NCBI GenBank assembly: GCA_007844125.1
Contig: CM017567.1
Span: 37,298,420-37,362,419 of the forward strand
Source: Sinonovacula constricta
Lineage: Eukaryota > Mollusca > Bivalvia > Cardiida > Solecurtidae
Length of the DNA stretch: 64,000 nucleotides
Reading direction: 5' to 3'
Shown: positions 49,601 to 56,447 of the stretch, piece by piece
Layout: the number at the start of each line of letters is the position of its first letter
Position numbering within the stretch: position 1 is the first letter of the stretch
The notes under the pieces: model-generated
What the model was told of the DNA's origin: nothing
What the model saw: only the letters and a program-made list of their open reading frames with translations
Database searches by the model: none
Position numbers and translations under genes: made by a program

Positions 49601-50080
49601 GCTTATCACTTCTTTAAACTTGCATAACCATATTCCAACCACAGTAAACAGGTGAATAGCACTGCCAGGCAACCCATGATTTTCCCACGTTCATATACAT
49701 TTCCCATTATCAATCCATTCATTTATATAGATAAAGTCGACCAGCAGGAATTTTGACAAAATCATCTGCAACCAATCGATTTTTATATTAATATTGCCTA
49801 AAGGGAAGCACTTTTGGTCACTGAAGACGTCATGACAACATGGAATACACCTTTGCCAATTTGCTTAGTAATCTTTCAGTTATAGTATATAGCGCTTCAA
49901 CAAACCTCAATTCCAAGCGTGTATTATTTACTGAATATGTTTTATGAACATGCGTTTCTAAACGAGACATACTTTCATCAACTGAATTTACTATTTACTG
50001 TTCTACTTACCTTTTACTAATGGAAGTTCGACCGACAACAAAACAGCCACCCAAACAATCAGTAATGTTTTTGATTCCAT
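13486..50080 (-). CDS. Polycystin-1-like gene, 5' part (nine exons, signal peptide + WSC + PKD repeats)
   Basis: Nine exons were assembled by eye from GT-AG boundaries. Phases agree at all eight junctions (1,2,2,1,1,0,0,1) and give 2836 nt without a stop, about 945 residues. Order of parts: signal peptide (residues 1-23), WSC-like cysteine domain (about 24-150) interrupted by a Thr-rich insert, then PKD-type beta-sandwich repeats from about residue 190 to the end. The PKD signatures are HTFTDIGNYTV, HVFAQTGNFLV, HRFDTAGVYSV and HRFPAAGEYTV. In known polycystin-1 proteins this N-terminal region is extracellular and is followed by REJ, GAIN/GPS, PLAT and eleven membrane segments; none of these is in the window. 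The last exon seen ends in a donor in phase 1, so the gene continues to the left. Alternatives are a PKD1-like (PKD1L) or REJ-family paralogue, or another WSC+PKD surface protein. The family is well supported; orthology is not decided. Confidence 0.85.
14293..14540 (+). mobile_element. tRNA-derived SINE (family 1)
   Basis: An A-box-like TGGCTGAGCG at 14305-14314 and a B box GGGTTCGAGTCC at 14355-14366 are followed by a tRNA-unrelated body. The body (ACCTGTTGTGTGCCGGTAG, AGTCTAGGGTCTTC, GTCACCAATATGAC, GTGTCAGTGTGATGTAAC) recurs in other copies in this window, and the element ends in an A-rich tail. This is the most complete copy and serves as the local reference for the family. Confidence 0.8.
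14633..15165 (+). repeat. 44-bp tandem repeat, about 12 copies
   Basis: The unit contains GCATACTGCTGG, TTGTTTGCAATTAGAC and TAAATCAAAA, with 44-bp spacing (for example 14641, 14685, 14729). Copies differ at a few positions (CTG/TTG, GCAA/ACAA, one CTTAATC). It starts about 90 bp after the end of the SINE. Confidence 0.92.
15400..15540 (-). mobile_element. tRNA-derived SINE fragment
   Basis: On the minus strand there is an A-box-like TAGCTAAATCGGTAGAG and a B-box-like GTGTTCAATCCC, followed by ACCAAAGTCG and GGTAGTGGCGTAGC. The layout is related to the SINE at 24627-24884. No clear target duplication was found. Confidence 0.55.
18195..18400 (+). mobile_element. Short interspersed element, copy 1
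   Basis: It begins AAAGGTGGTATCC and includes AAAATGCTGTTCATTGAT and ACTCGTCATTGCAAACAGG. A second copy in the opposite orientation lies at 51540-51765. No coding capacity; the class is unknown, possibly a MITE. Confidence 0.65.
19303..20872 (-). CDS. Exon 8: large exon with several PKD repeats
   Basis: A 1570-nt exon, acceptor TATTTCAG, donor GAATG|GTAGGT, phase 0 to 1, coding residues 375-898. Visible PKD landmarks are YGDG at about 422-425 and a second YGDG further on, HKYAKEGTYKAKA, YHSFPLTGFYKVKALA, HRFDTAGVYSVSVQA, FDFGEG at about 814-819 and HRFPAAGEYTVTV at about 840-852. That is roughly five to six Ig/PKD repeats in one exon; large exons packing many PKD repeats are known in vertebrate PKD1. 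An acidic, Asp/Asn-rich linker falls between the first and second repeats. Other open frames overlapping here on the plus strand are shadows. Confidence 0.88.
21091..21410 (+). promoter_or_regulatory. Duplicated CRE-like sites upstream of the THAP exon
   Basis: Two direct repeats of about 36 bp, at 21082-21118 and about 21366-21403, share TGTGACGTCACTACGTTAAA. Each contains the palindrome TGACGTCA, the full CREB/ATF site. They lie 360-680 bp upstream of the ATG of the THAP-like exon, so they may be promoter elements or parts of the same mobile element. Confidence 0.45.
21765..21960 (+). pseudogene. THAP-domain first exon or fragment
   Basis: From the ATG at 21765 the plus strand encodes VKRCQWGLCDSDSRYPERL and later FPKPKRN, KCKRCIKSC and HHQLN. 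This is the start of a THAP C2CH zinc finger (first two Cys, the FPKxK step, and the conserved W/C-I region). THAP domains bind DNA in transcription factors and in P-element, ISL2EU and related transposases. The closing Cys-x2-His (CSKHF in family members) is not reached; the frame runs into VDGNYNFYRL and then a stop at 22011. It is either a first exon with an unrecognised donor or a decayed transposase fragment. It lies antisense inside intron 7. Confidence 0.6.
22405..22441 (-). CDS. Possible short first exon, unknown gene
   Basis: On the minus strand, AACATGG (strong start context) opens MAACLSDLPANF and meets a good donor, TTTG|GTGAGC. The pattern is that of a first coding exon pointing toward the THAP fragment. 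No second exon was found and the product is unknown, so it may be part of a mobile element or chance. Confidence 0.25.
24500..24930 (+). mobile_element. SINE family 1 fragment, interrupted
   Basis: It has the family body (CTAACCTGTGGTGGGCCAG, CAGACATTAGTCTGG, GGATGTCACTAATATTACC), then resumes after an insertion with ATAAATGTGTCAGTGCAAAG and an A-rich tail. The tRNA-like head is missing or unrecognisable. Confidence 0.75.
24627..24884 (-). mobile_element. tRNA-derived SINE (family 2) nested in SINE family 1
   Basis: It reads on the minus strand. The head has an A box TAGCTCAGATGG and a B box GGGATCGAACCCC; the 3' tail is a short (AATCCC)n repeat. It is flanked by a perfect 12-bp target duplication, TTACCATAAATG, at 24615-24626 and 24885-24896. 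The intact duplication and regular tail indicate a fairly recent insertion by target-primed reverse transcription. Confidence 0.88.
25930..26356. repeat. CA-rich minisatellite, left part
   Basis: Tandem units of about 21-24 bp built from AAACCAACAAGAAACA and ACACAA. Same family as 27722-29640, from which it is separated by an inserted element. Open frames here encode only Thr/Asn/Lys runs or, on the other strand, FLLVLCVF-like runs, and are artefacts. Confidence 0.9.
26357..27721 (+). mobile_element. Non-autonomous element with internal 144-bp tandem repeats, copy 1
   Basis: It begins AAGAGGGCCATGATGGCCC...GCTCACCTGA and ends ...GTGCTCAGGTGAGCTAAAA, so the two ends carry the inverted motif GCTCACCTGA. 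Between them are about seven repeats of 140-147 bp marked by TCTAGTGTGTTCACAAGC (26759, 26906, 27047, 27187, 27331, 27477, 27621). Just before the right end is a GC-rich GACGCCGGACG segment. It splits the CA-rich array. No coding capacity; mobilising enzyme unknown. Confidence 0.8.
27722..29640. repeat. CA-rich minisatellite, main part, 1.9 kb
   Basis: About 85-90 units of roughly 21-24 bp (AACCAACAAGAAACACACAC and variants). In the gene's sense direction it is U/G-rich (TTGGTTTTGTGTATGTTTC). It starts about 30 nt after the donor of exon 7. Small higher-order repeats are seen, for example the pair near 29410-29520 and 29525-29640. Confidence 0.93.
29670..29756 (-). CDS. Exon 7: PKD F/G strands
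   Basis: This small 87-nt, phase 0/0 exon (29 codons) has acceptor CTTCAG and donor AATGTG|GTAAGT. It encodes EHVFAQTGNFLVHVAATNQ and finishes the PKD domain begun in exon 6. Being symmetrical, it could be skipped without shifting the frame, but skipping would break a PKD fold. Its donor lies only about 30 nt from the edge of a large CA-rich minisatellite. Confidence 0.8.
30262..30412 (+). mobile_element. SINE family 1 fragment
   Basis: A B-box-like GGGTCCAAGTCCCGG near 30300 is followed by the family body (CTGACCTGTGGTGCACC, CTGCCCAGATATACGTCTAGG, TTTTTCTCCACCATT). The usual 3' quarter is missing; the 23-bp array starts there. Confidence 0.7.
30413..30975 (+). repeat. 23-bp tandem repeat, about 24 copies
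   Basis: The unit is GGGCCTTTAAATCTAACACA plus a few bases, and varies between 21 and 24 bp (ACACAT, ACATG, AGACATGTA ends). It begins directly at the truncated 3' end of a SINE. Confidence 0.93.
31925..32238 (-). CDS. Exon 6: PKD-like segment
   Basis: The acceptor is a long T tract ending CAG; the donor is ACACTG|GTATGT. It enters in phase 1 and leaves in phase 0. It encodes residues 241-345. It contains the end of one Ig-like repeat and most of the next, including VSMGTNVTFTFKFEDTGES, the B-C strand region of a PKD domain, with several N-x-T/S sites. The D-G step of the canonical W-x-F-G-D-G motif is degenerate (FEDTGES). Confidence 0.8.
32975..33505 (+). mobile_element. SINE family 1 copy, interrupted
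   Basis: The left piece has CAGCTAATCTGCGATGCACC and ACATTAGTCTGGGTTCTTC. The right piece resumes at 33448 with TCCATTAGCTGGATGTCAAC, AATATGACCATGACAGTGTC. Together they match the body of the copy at 14293-14540. Confidence 0.7.
33068..33447. mobile_element. MITE-like element nested in a SINE
   Basis: Inverted ends AGTAGGTCCTTTTA (about 33116-33129) and its complement (about 33377-33392) lie inside an insertion flanked by TCCATTA at 33061-33067 and 33448-33454. The inner sequence is related to 40733-40970 (shared TTATGC, GTGTACATTGACTTTTATGC-like blocks). No coding capacity. Confidence 0.6.
33601..33750 (-). CDS. Exon 5: PKD-like segment
   Basis: The acceptor is TTTTTCAG and the donor GTTG|GTAAGT; phase 1 at both ends. 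It encodes residues 191-241 and ends HTFTDIGNYTV, the hallmark F/G strand pair of a PKD domain (H-x-F-x-x-x-G-x-Y-x-V). An overlapping reading frame with a methionine start in the same place is out of phase with the flanking exons and was discarded. Confidence 0.8.
33751..39052 (-). other. Intron 4
   Basis: A 5.3 kb intron, mostly AT-rich. Contents I can name: a tRNA-derived SINE in reverse (35860-36010), a G-rich segment (36780-36880) and a GGGAGATAACT motif near 38450 of a kind common in molluscan repeats. Open frames at 34650-35020 and 35360-35600 show no domains and no usable splice sites. Confidence 0.6.
35860..36012 (-). mobile_element. tRNA-derived SINE fragment (family 3)
   Basis: The minus strand has an A-box-like TGGTCTAGTTGTTACAATGC and a B box GGTTCAAAACC, then a body with GTCTTTGAGCAAGACATTTT and CCTGGCTCCTGGTAC. 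The body is unlike families 1 and 2. Confidence 0.55.
39053..39228 (-). CDS. Exon 4: WSC end and linker
   Basis: The acceptor is TTTTTTTAG and the donor ACTAAAG|GTAAGG; it enters in phase 2 and leaves in phase 1. It encodes residues 132-191, starting SHNGRLPIATTDQCW. This resembles the closing part of a WSC domain (last Cys followed by an aromatic-rich strand), then a beta-strand-rich segment with possible N-glycosylation sites (NQS, NIT). The frame is fixed by agreement with both neighbours. Confidence 0.78.
39229..40460 (-). other. Intron 3
   Basis: A 1.2 kb intron with a SINE family 1 copy (39475-39665) and AT-rich spacer (39700-40440) in which I see no further feature. Confidence 0.7.
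39475..39665 (+). mobile_element. SINE family 1 copy
   Basis: A B-box-like AGGTTTGAGTCCCTGTCC is followed by AGCTGACCTGTGAGGTGCC, ACTGGTTCTACCCAGACATT and CTCCTCCACCA. Diverged from the other copies and short at the 3' end. Confidence 0.65.
40461..40649 (-). CDS. Exon 3: WSC middle with Thr-rich insert
   Basis: The acceptor is TTTTAAG and the donor CATAAG|GTATGT; both ends are phase 2. It encodes residues 69-132. RCMCSNSS matches the ECYCG step of WSC domains. It is followed by a stretch of about 30 residues that is mostly Thr and Ala, encoded by ACA/GCA-rich codons, and then by a CCS motif. The Thr-rich run would be a good site for O-glycosylation and probably grew by replication slippage; it sits between cysteines that are normally close together. 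Confidence 0.78.
40733..40970 (+). repeat. Diverged copy of the intron 5 MITE-like sequence
   Basis: Direct similarity to 33107-33350 over about 240 bp (shared GCAGGTAGGT/GCAAGTAGGT start, GGAGTGTACATTGACTTTTATGC-like middle, CATTTTTTTGTTTAAGTAAC end). Clear but decayed. Confidence 0.55.
41951..42935 (+). mobile_element. Element with 144-bp tandem repeats, copy 2
   Basis: The same ends as the copy at 26357-27721 (AAGAGGGCCATGATGGCCC at the left, GCTCAGGTGAGCTAAAAA at the right) and about five internal repeats instead of seven. The number of internal repeats therefore varies between copies. Confidence 0.8.
43278..43650 (+). mobile_element. Element with 144-bp tandem repeats, partial copy 3
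   Basis: Starts inside a repeat (GTGGCCTCTAGTGTGTTCAC) and keeps the right end (AAAAGCTCAACTTGAGCAC). The left end is missing. It lies about 340 bp from copy 2 in the same orientation. Confidence 0.7.
44126..44261 (-). CDS. Exon 2: first half of WSC-like domain
   Basis: The acceptor is ACATTTCAG and the donor TG|GTATGC; the exon enters in phase 1 and leaves in phase 2. It encodes residues 24-69, including WYQGCMETG and AQCSRFCLKQ. These fit the start of a WSC domain (GCY... then CxxFC). WSC domains occur near the N-terminus of polycystin-1 and in fungal and animal carbohydrate-binding surface proteins. Two broken tandem copies of the 5' half of this exon lie immediately upstream in gene direction (see 44279-44490). 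Confidence 0.8.
44279..44490 (-). pseudogene. Two broken tandem copies of the 5' half of exon 2
   Basis: Upstream of exon 2 in gene direction are two further copies of its acceptor plus about 70 nt of exon. Pseudo-acceptors end with AG just before 44363 and 44472; the real one is before 44261, so the spacing is 102-109 nt. The copies still encode SWYHGCMDTGDQ and YQGCLETGDQ, clear relatives of the exon 2 sequence SWYQGCMETGSQ. The first copy reaches a TGA before any donor. The second has TAG in place of the Trp codon. Both lack the second half of the exon and its donor, so they look like dead 3' splice sites. Confidence 0.75.
44921..45064. repeat. Large near-perfect inverted repeat (hairpin)
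   Basis: The left arm from AGAATACCAGGTTAGTGTTG to about 44984 pairs with the right arm ending CAACACTTACCTGGTATTCT at 45064. Outer arm segments of about 42 bp match with two differences; a second paired stretch (AATCAGAAAG) follows after a small bulge, and the loop is CACGAGGCCTGCCGAG-like. Total length 144 bp. Confidence 0.85.
45693..45935 (-). CDS. Orphan acidic reading frame with possible 3' splice site, unknown
   Basis: After TTATTTAG at 45937-45936 the minus strand encodes about 81 residues (YELKECDEESCKNLSSVEEM... ending GLDRARS and a stop). It is rich in Glu, Asp and Ser, and its codon use and composition look protein-like compared with surrounding AT-rich frames. It could be a last exon of a transposon-encoded protein. 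No domain recognised. A second small frame upstream (46213-46434, 73 residues with several Cys and basic C-terminus) could belong to the same product but no splice link was proven. Confidence 0.35.
   Translation of the reverse strand, partial: YELKECDEESCKNLSSVEEMSYEDFKAKSGFNPNIFENEIDLESVVTVSDCNHLPNLRADPDDQMSLHDEYSNGLDRARS
46166..46242 (+). tRNA. tRNA-like sequence (pseudogene or SINE head)
   Basis: An A box TTAGCTCAGTCGGTTAAGAC and a B-box-like AGATCGAAACC sit at tRNA-like spacing, but the acceptor and anticodon stems do not pair well. Most likely a decayed tRNA-derived sequence, not a working tRNA gene. Confidence 0.35.
46580..46740 (+). repeat. Interspersed repeat with GCCATAACTCTGTGTTAAA core, copy 1
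   Basis: The block GCCATAACTCTGTGTTAAA ... GATATTGAAAGTTTCCAC-like ... AAGTTTCAGTGAAATCC ... GTCAAGAAATAATGAGGAAAC also occurs twice in tandem at 47570-47960. No coding capacity. Confidence 0.65.
47570..47960 (+). repeat. Same repeat family, two tandem copies with element end
   Basis: Two consecutive diverged units (CCATAACTCCATGTTAAA and CCATAATTCTGTGTTAAA) each run through AGTTTCATTGAAATCCAGT and a GAAA(A)AGCGTG(G/T)AAA end. They are followed by GACAGATGGAAAGACTGATGG. The layout (tandem internal units plus a distinct end) recalls the 144-bp element but the sequence differs. Confidence 0.65.
47998..48100 (+). mobile_element. SINE family 1 fragment
   Basis: It contains TTTCTAGCTGACTTGCGGTG, TGCCAGTGGTTCTACC and GTCACCCATATGACCGTTAC. 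The head and tail are missing. A reversed, more head-like fragment (TTCAGGTCCTGTTTGGGGTG on the minus strand) follows at 48130-48260. Confidence 0.6.
48881..49299. mobile_element. hAT-like non-autonomous element with G-rich core
   Basis: The left end CAGGGGCGTGCCTGGGC (48881-48897) and the inverted right end GCCCAGGCACGCCCCTA (49283-49299) fit the CAGGGGCG ends of many hAT transposons. ATGGT occurs just outside both ends; a full 8-bp duplication is not clean. Length 419 bp, no transposase. At 48998-49042 it carries a long run of G tracts separated by single T. Confidence 0.75.
48998..49042 (+). other. G-tract with G-quadruplex potential
   Basis: At least six runs of four to six G separated by one to four bases (GGGGTGGGGGTGGGGGTGG and following). 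The complementary strand, which is the sense strand of the polycystin-like gene, is C-rich, so the quadruplex would form on the template strand. Confidence 0.75.
49303..49415 (-). mobile_element. SINE family 2 head fragment
   Basis: On the minus strand, CCGGCCACAATAGCTCAAG, GGTAGAGCATCGACTTGCGG and GGGTTCAAACCCCTGCCGGG show a good A box, B box and tRNA-like spacing. It matches the head of 24627-24884 and touches the hAT-like element. Confidence 0.7.
50011..50080 (-). CDS. Exon 1: start codon and signal peptide
   Basis: The ATG at 50080-50078 sits in a strong context (gccATGG). It opens a short basic N-region (MESK) followed by a hydrophobic core (LLIVWVAVLL) and a small-residue region, a typical secretory signal peptide of about 23 residues. 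The exon ends at the donor AAAAG|GTAAGT (intron from 50010) in phase 1. This matches the acceptor of exon 2, which completes a glycine codon. It places the mature N-terminus outside the cell, as expected for a polycystin ectodomain. Confidence 0.82.
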
Positions 50081-50244
50081 GGCAACCAATGGCTTTAATT
50101 ACTAGAACTCTAAATTTAAGCATCGTATACTCGATATAGCTCACTGTAGCATTCATATTTCACCATTGTACTGTTGCGTAGTAGGTTTAATGTCCTCAAT
50201 TAAAAACTTCCCAAACTTTTCAACCTGTTTAGAATCATAATCGG

Positions 50245-50270
50245 AACTATTATATATTCATCCGCCCTTT
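50245..50270 (-). promoter_or_regulatory. Possible core promoter of the polycystin-like gene
   Basis: About 170-190 nt upstream of the ATG the minus strand reads GGGCGGA (GC-box-like) and then TATATAATA (TATA-like). Transcription could start near 50220, leaving a 5' UTR of about 140 nt with no intron seen. The assignment rests on motif and distance only. Confidence 0.3.
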
Positions 50271-51539
50271 CTGGAATTGAGGAAATAACTGATTCTGGGA
50301 AATAGAATTCATCTTGCTTATTTGCTTAAAAGGATATTGCTGCATATTGTTCAATGTATTTAACATTAAACACCCTAATGTATGTGCCTTAAATTGCGTT
50401 TTCAACCCCTTATTTGTTAATTAACTACCTAGGATCTTCTTTAGGACTATTTTCTGCAGCGCAATCATACCCATCGCAAGCACCTGTTGGTACATTCAGC
50501 ATCAACAGTGATCGAGTGCATGTACCACCCCATGAGATTAAGGCCGGTTACGTAGTGAGCATAGACTGCATAAGTGTAGTGAAAGGTCGTAGTTGCGTAT
50601 GCTCTGTGTGCGCATGCGCAAATACCCTGGTTACTTTCAATACGTAATAGCTGCCTTGCAAGAAAACGCCCGTTAAGTGCTATTTTAGAAAGGAAACGCC
50701 TGTTGTACGCTTTTTTTTGAGATTTTTTTTTTTACTAAAAGAAGAGAAGATAATTTGATGGTATTATTAGAAACATTAGGGCGTATGTATGAATTCAATT
50801 TTGTCACAGCTTTCGCAGATCTGGTTAAAGATCATTCGCTGTCATTATTTTTGTATACTTTGTTTCTAGTATTTATTTGTTTTGTTTCCTAATTACTCTG
50901 TCATTACTACTCTTCTATCTGTCGTGATTTTTATCACTTATACGTAATTATCATATTCGTAACACATAAGCCCTAAACTGTATATATATAATATTATTTT
51001 AAGGAAAGGAGCATGATTAGATTATACCTTCCGTTCCTGTCCTAATTGTATCGTTTGTATTTCACTATATGCATTGATATCAAATAAATATGTTTAAAAT
51101 AATTTAGATCACTGTAAAATGTGCACTGCATGTATTCTACTGTAGATTTAATATACTACGTACAGACATATTCAAGGGCGCGGCTATAAATATTACGATG
51201 TAAGCATGCCCGCAAGGGAGGATCCGCGGGCACTCTCCCCTTAAAAGTTTTAGTTGGTTCTAGATCGTACTTGGTGGCTTCTGTGGAGTTTTTGGTTTTA
51301 AAGGGGGTATCTGACAGTTTGCATATATTAAATACACGTACCAGCTAGATATTGGTACGTGTGAGGAATTTGGTCATACTCAGTCGATTTTGAACACTAA
51401 CTTTGTTGTTAGACTGTACTGATCGCGAAAAACTTTAAATGTTCAGTCTTTTCATCTCTTAAGAAGTGCGATATTGATCTCAGCTAAAAATAGATATCGA
51501 CGTCAGAACGGATTACCGCATGGCTATATATAAGTAAGG

Positions 51540-51765
51540 GGTCACGCGATTTTCTAAGTTTAAAAATAGCTATCTCTGCAGCGTGTCTCGGATAGGAAAA
51601 ACCTGTTTGCAATGACGAGTGGAGATTTATCACTGACTGTTCACATAGATATTTGGCATCAATGAACAGCATTTTGCAAGACCTTTTCAAGTACCAATGG
51701 CTTTTTTGGTTATTTGAGAAAATACTTTTGGACCAGACAGTCGGATACCACCTTTAAGATAATAC
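51540..51765 (-). mobile_element. Short interspersed element, copy 2
   Basis: The reverse complement matches 18195-18400 over about 200 bp, with shared blocks GTGGTATCC, AAAATGCTGTTCATTGAT and ACTCGTCATTGCAAACAGG. It lies outside the polycystin-like gene, upstream of its promoter. Confidence 0.65.
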
Positions 51766-52802
51766 TAGATTTAAAGAAAAATCTTATGTTACAGACATTG
51801 ATATGTTAAAGCAAGAACTGTATATAATCGGCGTGTCTTCAAATTAAATGTCATTATTTTCTGAAAACAAAACGTGACGTTAAGCCTTTGATTAATGGCA
51901 ACAGACAAATGGTACAAATTAAATACGTCGAATTTATATAAAGCAACAGGAAAACAAGGATAACCTAGCCACGAATTTTCTCTCTGATTAATAGCAGTGG
52001 TTCACGTGATTAAAACAAATGTCATTATCAATGACGTAGCGATTATACTTAAATTTCAGTAAATCATCGTTTATTTAACGAAACATGAACATGAAAATGG
52101 TTACCTGCCAACAAATTGCTGTAGTTCTGTACATCCTCTGTGTTTTTGTCCCGACGGAATTTTCTGAGAAACGTCTGAATTGAAATTTTCAGAGTTTAAA
52201 AACTTGTCCAGACTAGGAGATAGAAAAAGTTACTAAATCGATGAGGCAATTTCACATATTTTTTCATGGTACAAATAGGGGTACCTTTCATGTAGATGAT
52301 CGCAAACTAATATATACCTTACCTCACTAAGGTAAGATTTGTATTACTGATTTAATATTTTTATGTTTTCACTCTTTGGGATAAATGCGTAGCGTACGCA
52401 TCTGCGTACTGTATATACAGGAAGCTACGCGCATGATTATATATATTATAAAGGGATGTTTGAGGTAACATCACGATAGATACTGTGACTTAGTGTATAG
52501 TTACATATTTATACATATTTCAACGTTTAATAATTAAAATGAACTTTTAGATATAATGTCATGAGTGCTTGCTCATAAGAAAATTCAGGACCAATCCCCT
52601 TTAAAACCGTCAGACATTGTAAAGTATATGTCATATAGGCAAACTCTCGGATGGCACCTTTATCGTGAAAATGGAAGGATGTATTCTCTCATTGTCACGT
52701 TTGTATTAGGTTGTCTGAATAAAGACAATTATAACTTAATTGCACTGAATAGTATTGTATTGAGTATTTTGTATTGCTCAATGTACTAACTTCAATAAAT
52801 AC

Positions 52803-53458
<656 letters not shown>

Positions 53459-53479
53459 TATTGCTGAAATATGGAAGTA

Positions 53480-54533
53480 ATGGAAAAATTACTCCAGTTA
53501 TTCCATATAATACACTATAACAGCAAAATATCTTATATTAAATACCTGTAATATAATTGATTAGAAACCTACTTAATTATGAAACGAAAATAGTAGGCTC
53601 ATGAACTAGCTATGAAATTGCTGAATTAAAGCTAATAATCTACAATATTTATTTCTACTAATGATATTTTTATGCGGCTAAAACTAACTATTAGGATTTA
53701 CATTGTTAAAACAACCTTTGCATTAAACTAATGAAATGAAAGAATCTTACATAAATGGGACAATTTTACAACTAGAAAGCTGCTCTTTTAACTGAGGCCC
53801 CACTATGATCAGCAGAGTTTTATATAGTATACATTGTCATGATACATGTATAGGGCATCCCGATCCTAGTATGATTATAGTACAGAACATTTTCTTACAA
53901 CTGCCCCCGTCTATAATAATCATTAGTTTTGGGTGGCAATGCAAAGGGGAATAACTACAGAACATTTCGATTTTAAGTGCAAAAGTTGTGTCTCTTAGAA
54001 CAATAACTTTGTTTTGTTAACTTTTTAATGTGGAGATTATGGATTTTGTTTGTTTTCTGGACAAGGCGTCATAAAACTGAGGTGTCGTGAATATTTTGCC
54101 CAACAAATCAAGAAACGATAGGGACTATTCAGCATCACAGCCTTTCCACATATAAGCGATTTTTTTAGGCGGTTTCGAAGATGTTTGGAAGCAATGTTTA
54201 AATCCTGCTCATGCAATTTCAATAGGAATAATCAAACTGTCACCTCCATATCACTTTCTTATGATGTTGTTCTGTGTCATCCACTTGCTGTCATTGTCCT
54301 TGAAAATATTAGGAAAATACACGTAATTCTACATTTAGCATTGATTAAACATTTGCAGGCATGTCTAGAATATCAATATTAAGGCTAGGAATCAAACTAC
54401 GTAAAAGAGTTAAAAAATGGCAGTGGACTGGACGTGTATGTAGAACGATCCAACCTCCATCCTAATGGTAGCAATGAGGTGGACACCAACACGGTAAGAG
54501 AAAAGAGGAAGACCAAAAGAGACCTGGGGGATA
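53480..54533 (+). repeat. 1.05 kb direct repeat, copy 1 (ends in LINE 3' tail)
   Basis: From ATGGAAAAATTACTCCAG to GACCTGGGGGATA it is near-identical to 57687-58745. The last 165 bp (from TATTAAGGCTAGGAATC) encode a decayed C-terminus of a LINE reverse transcriptase protein (KWQWTGRVCR-like motif, with stops). It is cut at GGGGGATA, where (GATA)n begins. Confidence 0.88.
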
Positions 54534-55740
54534 GATAGATAGATAGATATCTTTTATTACCTCCAAATACTGGAGAGCATATTGTATATGTACAATACAA
54601 GAACAATCTAATACATTATTTAAATAGAACTACAATTTACACACTACAATGCGTTACATTGAAGATGTTACGTGATAATAATAATAAAAAAAAAGAAAAA
54701 AAAAAGAAAAAAAAACACGAAAAAAAAAACAACGAAAAAAACAACAACACAACATTATACATAGTTATAACAAAACAATTAAATCAACTTACAAATAGAC
54801 AATAGGCAAAGCTTCGACCATAGAGTCAAGACAGTAAACTCATAACAGAAAAAAGTTCATACGAGTTTGTATTTACTTATTTAGATTTTACACTCAGATT
54901 TAAACCTCTTATGTAATATGAACAGTATTTACCAAGGTTGACAATGGCAAGTAGAACAATATATTAATCAATACAGCTGCAAGAATGTGTGCAATGTTCT
55001 ACGTTTATCAAAAGCAGGATTATTGTTAAGTTATTATATTATTGTTAAGTTAACAAGGCAATTTCCATTCATAAGAAGTCATTCTCATAGACTACCACAC
55101 TAATAAGAGTAGACATTAACAGCAAGTACGTGCATATGCTAAGTGCTTCTGGTTTAGCAGAAAGTGGATTAATACACGTTATACTAGCACTTGTAAAACA
55201 GTGGCAATTCTTACCGAAACGAAATGGAAGAATCGTTATGATTTACAGAGTGCGGTTGGCAAAAAAAAACACCACACGCTTGCATTAGTACAATACTAAT
55301 GTAAGAAAATAAAATAAAAGAGACCTTACCGAAACGAAAAGTAAGATCCATAACTAATAAGAACAGAATAGACAACAATGATTACAACATTAACCGATTA
55401 TACAAATTTATCACAAGAAGCATAGTCTCGCAACAAGTAATGAAAACGTACTATTAAAAATGAAAAGTTTTACATTGGAAGTAAGAGCAATAATGTTGGT
55501 GAAATTGTTGGACCTTCTGAACTCCAGAAGACACGATCTGAAACATACATATATGCACGTTTAGAGTATTAGAATTGTCAGTATTTGTTTTGCACAAAGA
55601 TGTGTCTCTGTAAGCATATCAGCACTAATGCAGCATCCGATAAAGGCACCAGGCTAGAGATGGATTTACAAGCCTGTGTAGGTCATTGCTTAAAGCTGTT
55701 TTCATCAGCAACTGACATTGTCCGGAGATGCTGTCATGCA

Positions 55741-56445
55741 TTAATCGCGAAAAAGACACCAAACCAACTCTGTTGATGTACAAAACAATGAGAGTCTCTT
55801 TTTCACAATAGTTCTTGTGACACAGCAGTGTGAGTATAACTCTTTAAAGTACAAGCCCCACTGTGTACACAAATCTTCATGACTACAGTATACAGTCTCT
55901 CCAAATTTGATTCCAGCACCAAAAGCTGACCGCTTATTTTGTTTTCTACTGTTAATTGTCTTCCAGAACCGAACATTGTCGACAGTAGCAAGTCGTTCTA
56001 GCTCGCGGTCTTGGATTGACAGATACTCGTATACTCGTTTTCGGTGCGCACGCCGGAACTCTCGCTTACTATCTTTAAGTGCTGTAAACTCTTTAGAACC
56101 TTTAAAATGCGGGCAACCTGCGCTTCGCCACTGTTGTAAGCAATTACGCTGCACAGTCTTAAGTTGCTGTAGATGCTCATTCCAGTATGGTTTCAGGTGT
56201 TTTTTAAACCGTTTCTTGGGAAAACAGCTTATGGCACTTTTTCCTAAACACATACAGATGTCGATATAAGCTTTGTCGACGGATTCTTGTGTCGACATAT
56301 TGTCTAGAGATTCTAAATTAGCAAGACCTTCTACAAGGCGACCTATATATGCACATATGTGAGATTCAGGGACCTTTTTCCAGTTGATGTTTTCAATAGT
56401 CTCACGTGGATCATCAGTAGACTTACTGGCCACACTGTGCGGCAT
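55741..56445 (-). pseudogene. LINE linker between endonuclease and reverse transcriptase
   Basis: Continues the LINE protein in a shifted frame. The change happens at a T6 run around 56455-56462, consistent with a small indel. Landmarks are KPYWNEHLQQL, WRSAGCPH, KDSKREFRRAHR and RFWKTINSRK, the usual region before the reverse transcriptase of CR1/L2-like elements. Translation then runs out of recognisable LINE sequence; no YxDD motif is found downstream. Confidence 0.8.
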
Positions 56446-56447
56446 AT

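Larger units (their letters stand above)
44262..50010 (-). other. Intron 1
   Basis: A 5.7 kb intron containing the broken exon 2 copies (44279-44490), a hairpin (44921-45064), an inverted-repeat transposon (45065-46480), two copies of a 125-bp-type repeat (46580-46740, 47570-47960), SINE pieces (47998-48100, 48130-48260, 49303-49415) and a hAT-like element (48881-49299). The rest, 46750-47560 and 49420-50000, shows nothing I can name. Confidence 0.7.
50081..52800. other. 5' flank of the polycystin-like gene
   Basis: Probable promoter near 50250 (separate entry), an interspersed element at 51540-51765, and related short pieces with TTAAAGGGGGTATCTGACAG (51297) and CCCCTTTAAAACCGTCAGAC (52595) that form an inverted pair about 1.3 kb apart. 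No convincing exon was found between 50.4 and 52.8 kb. Confidence 0.5.

Noticed and set aside
55585..55776. Plus-strand 63-codon frame within the LINE remnant
   Set aside because: No homology recognised; antisense to the LINE and in its rearranged part.
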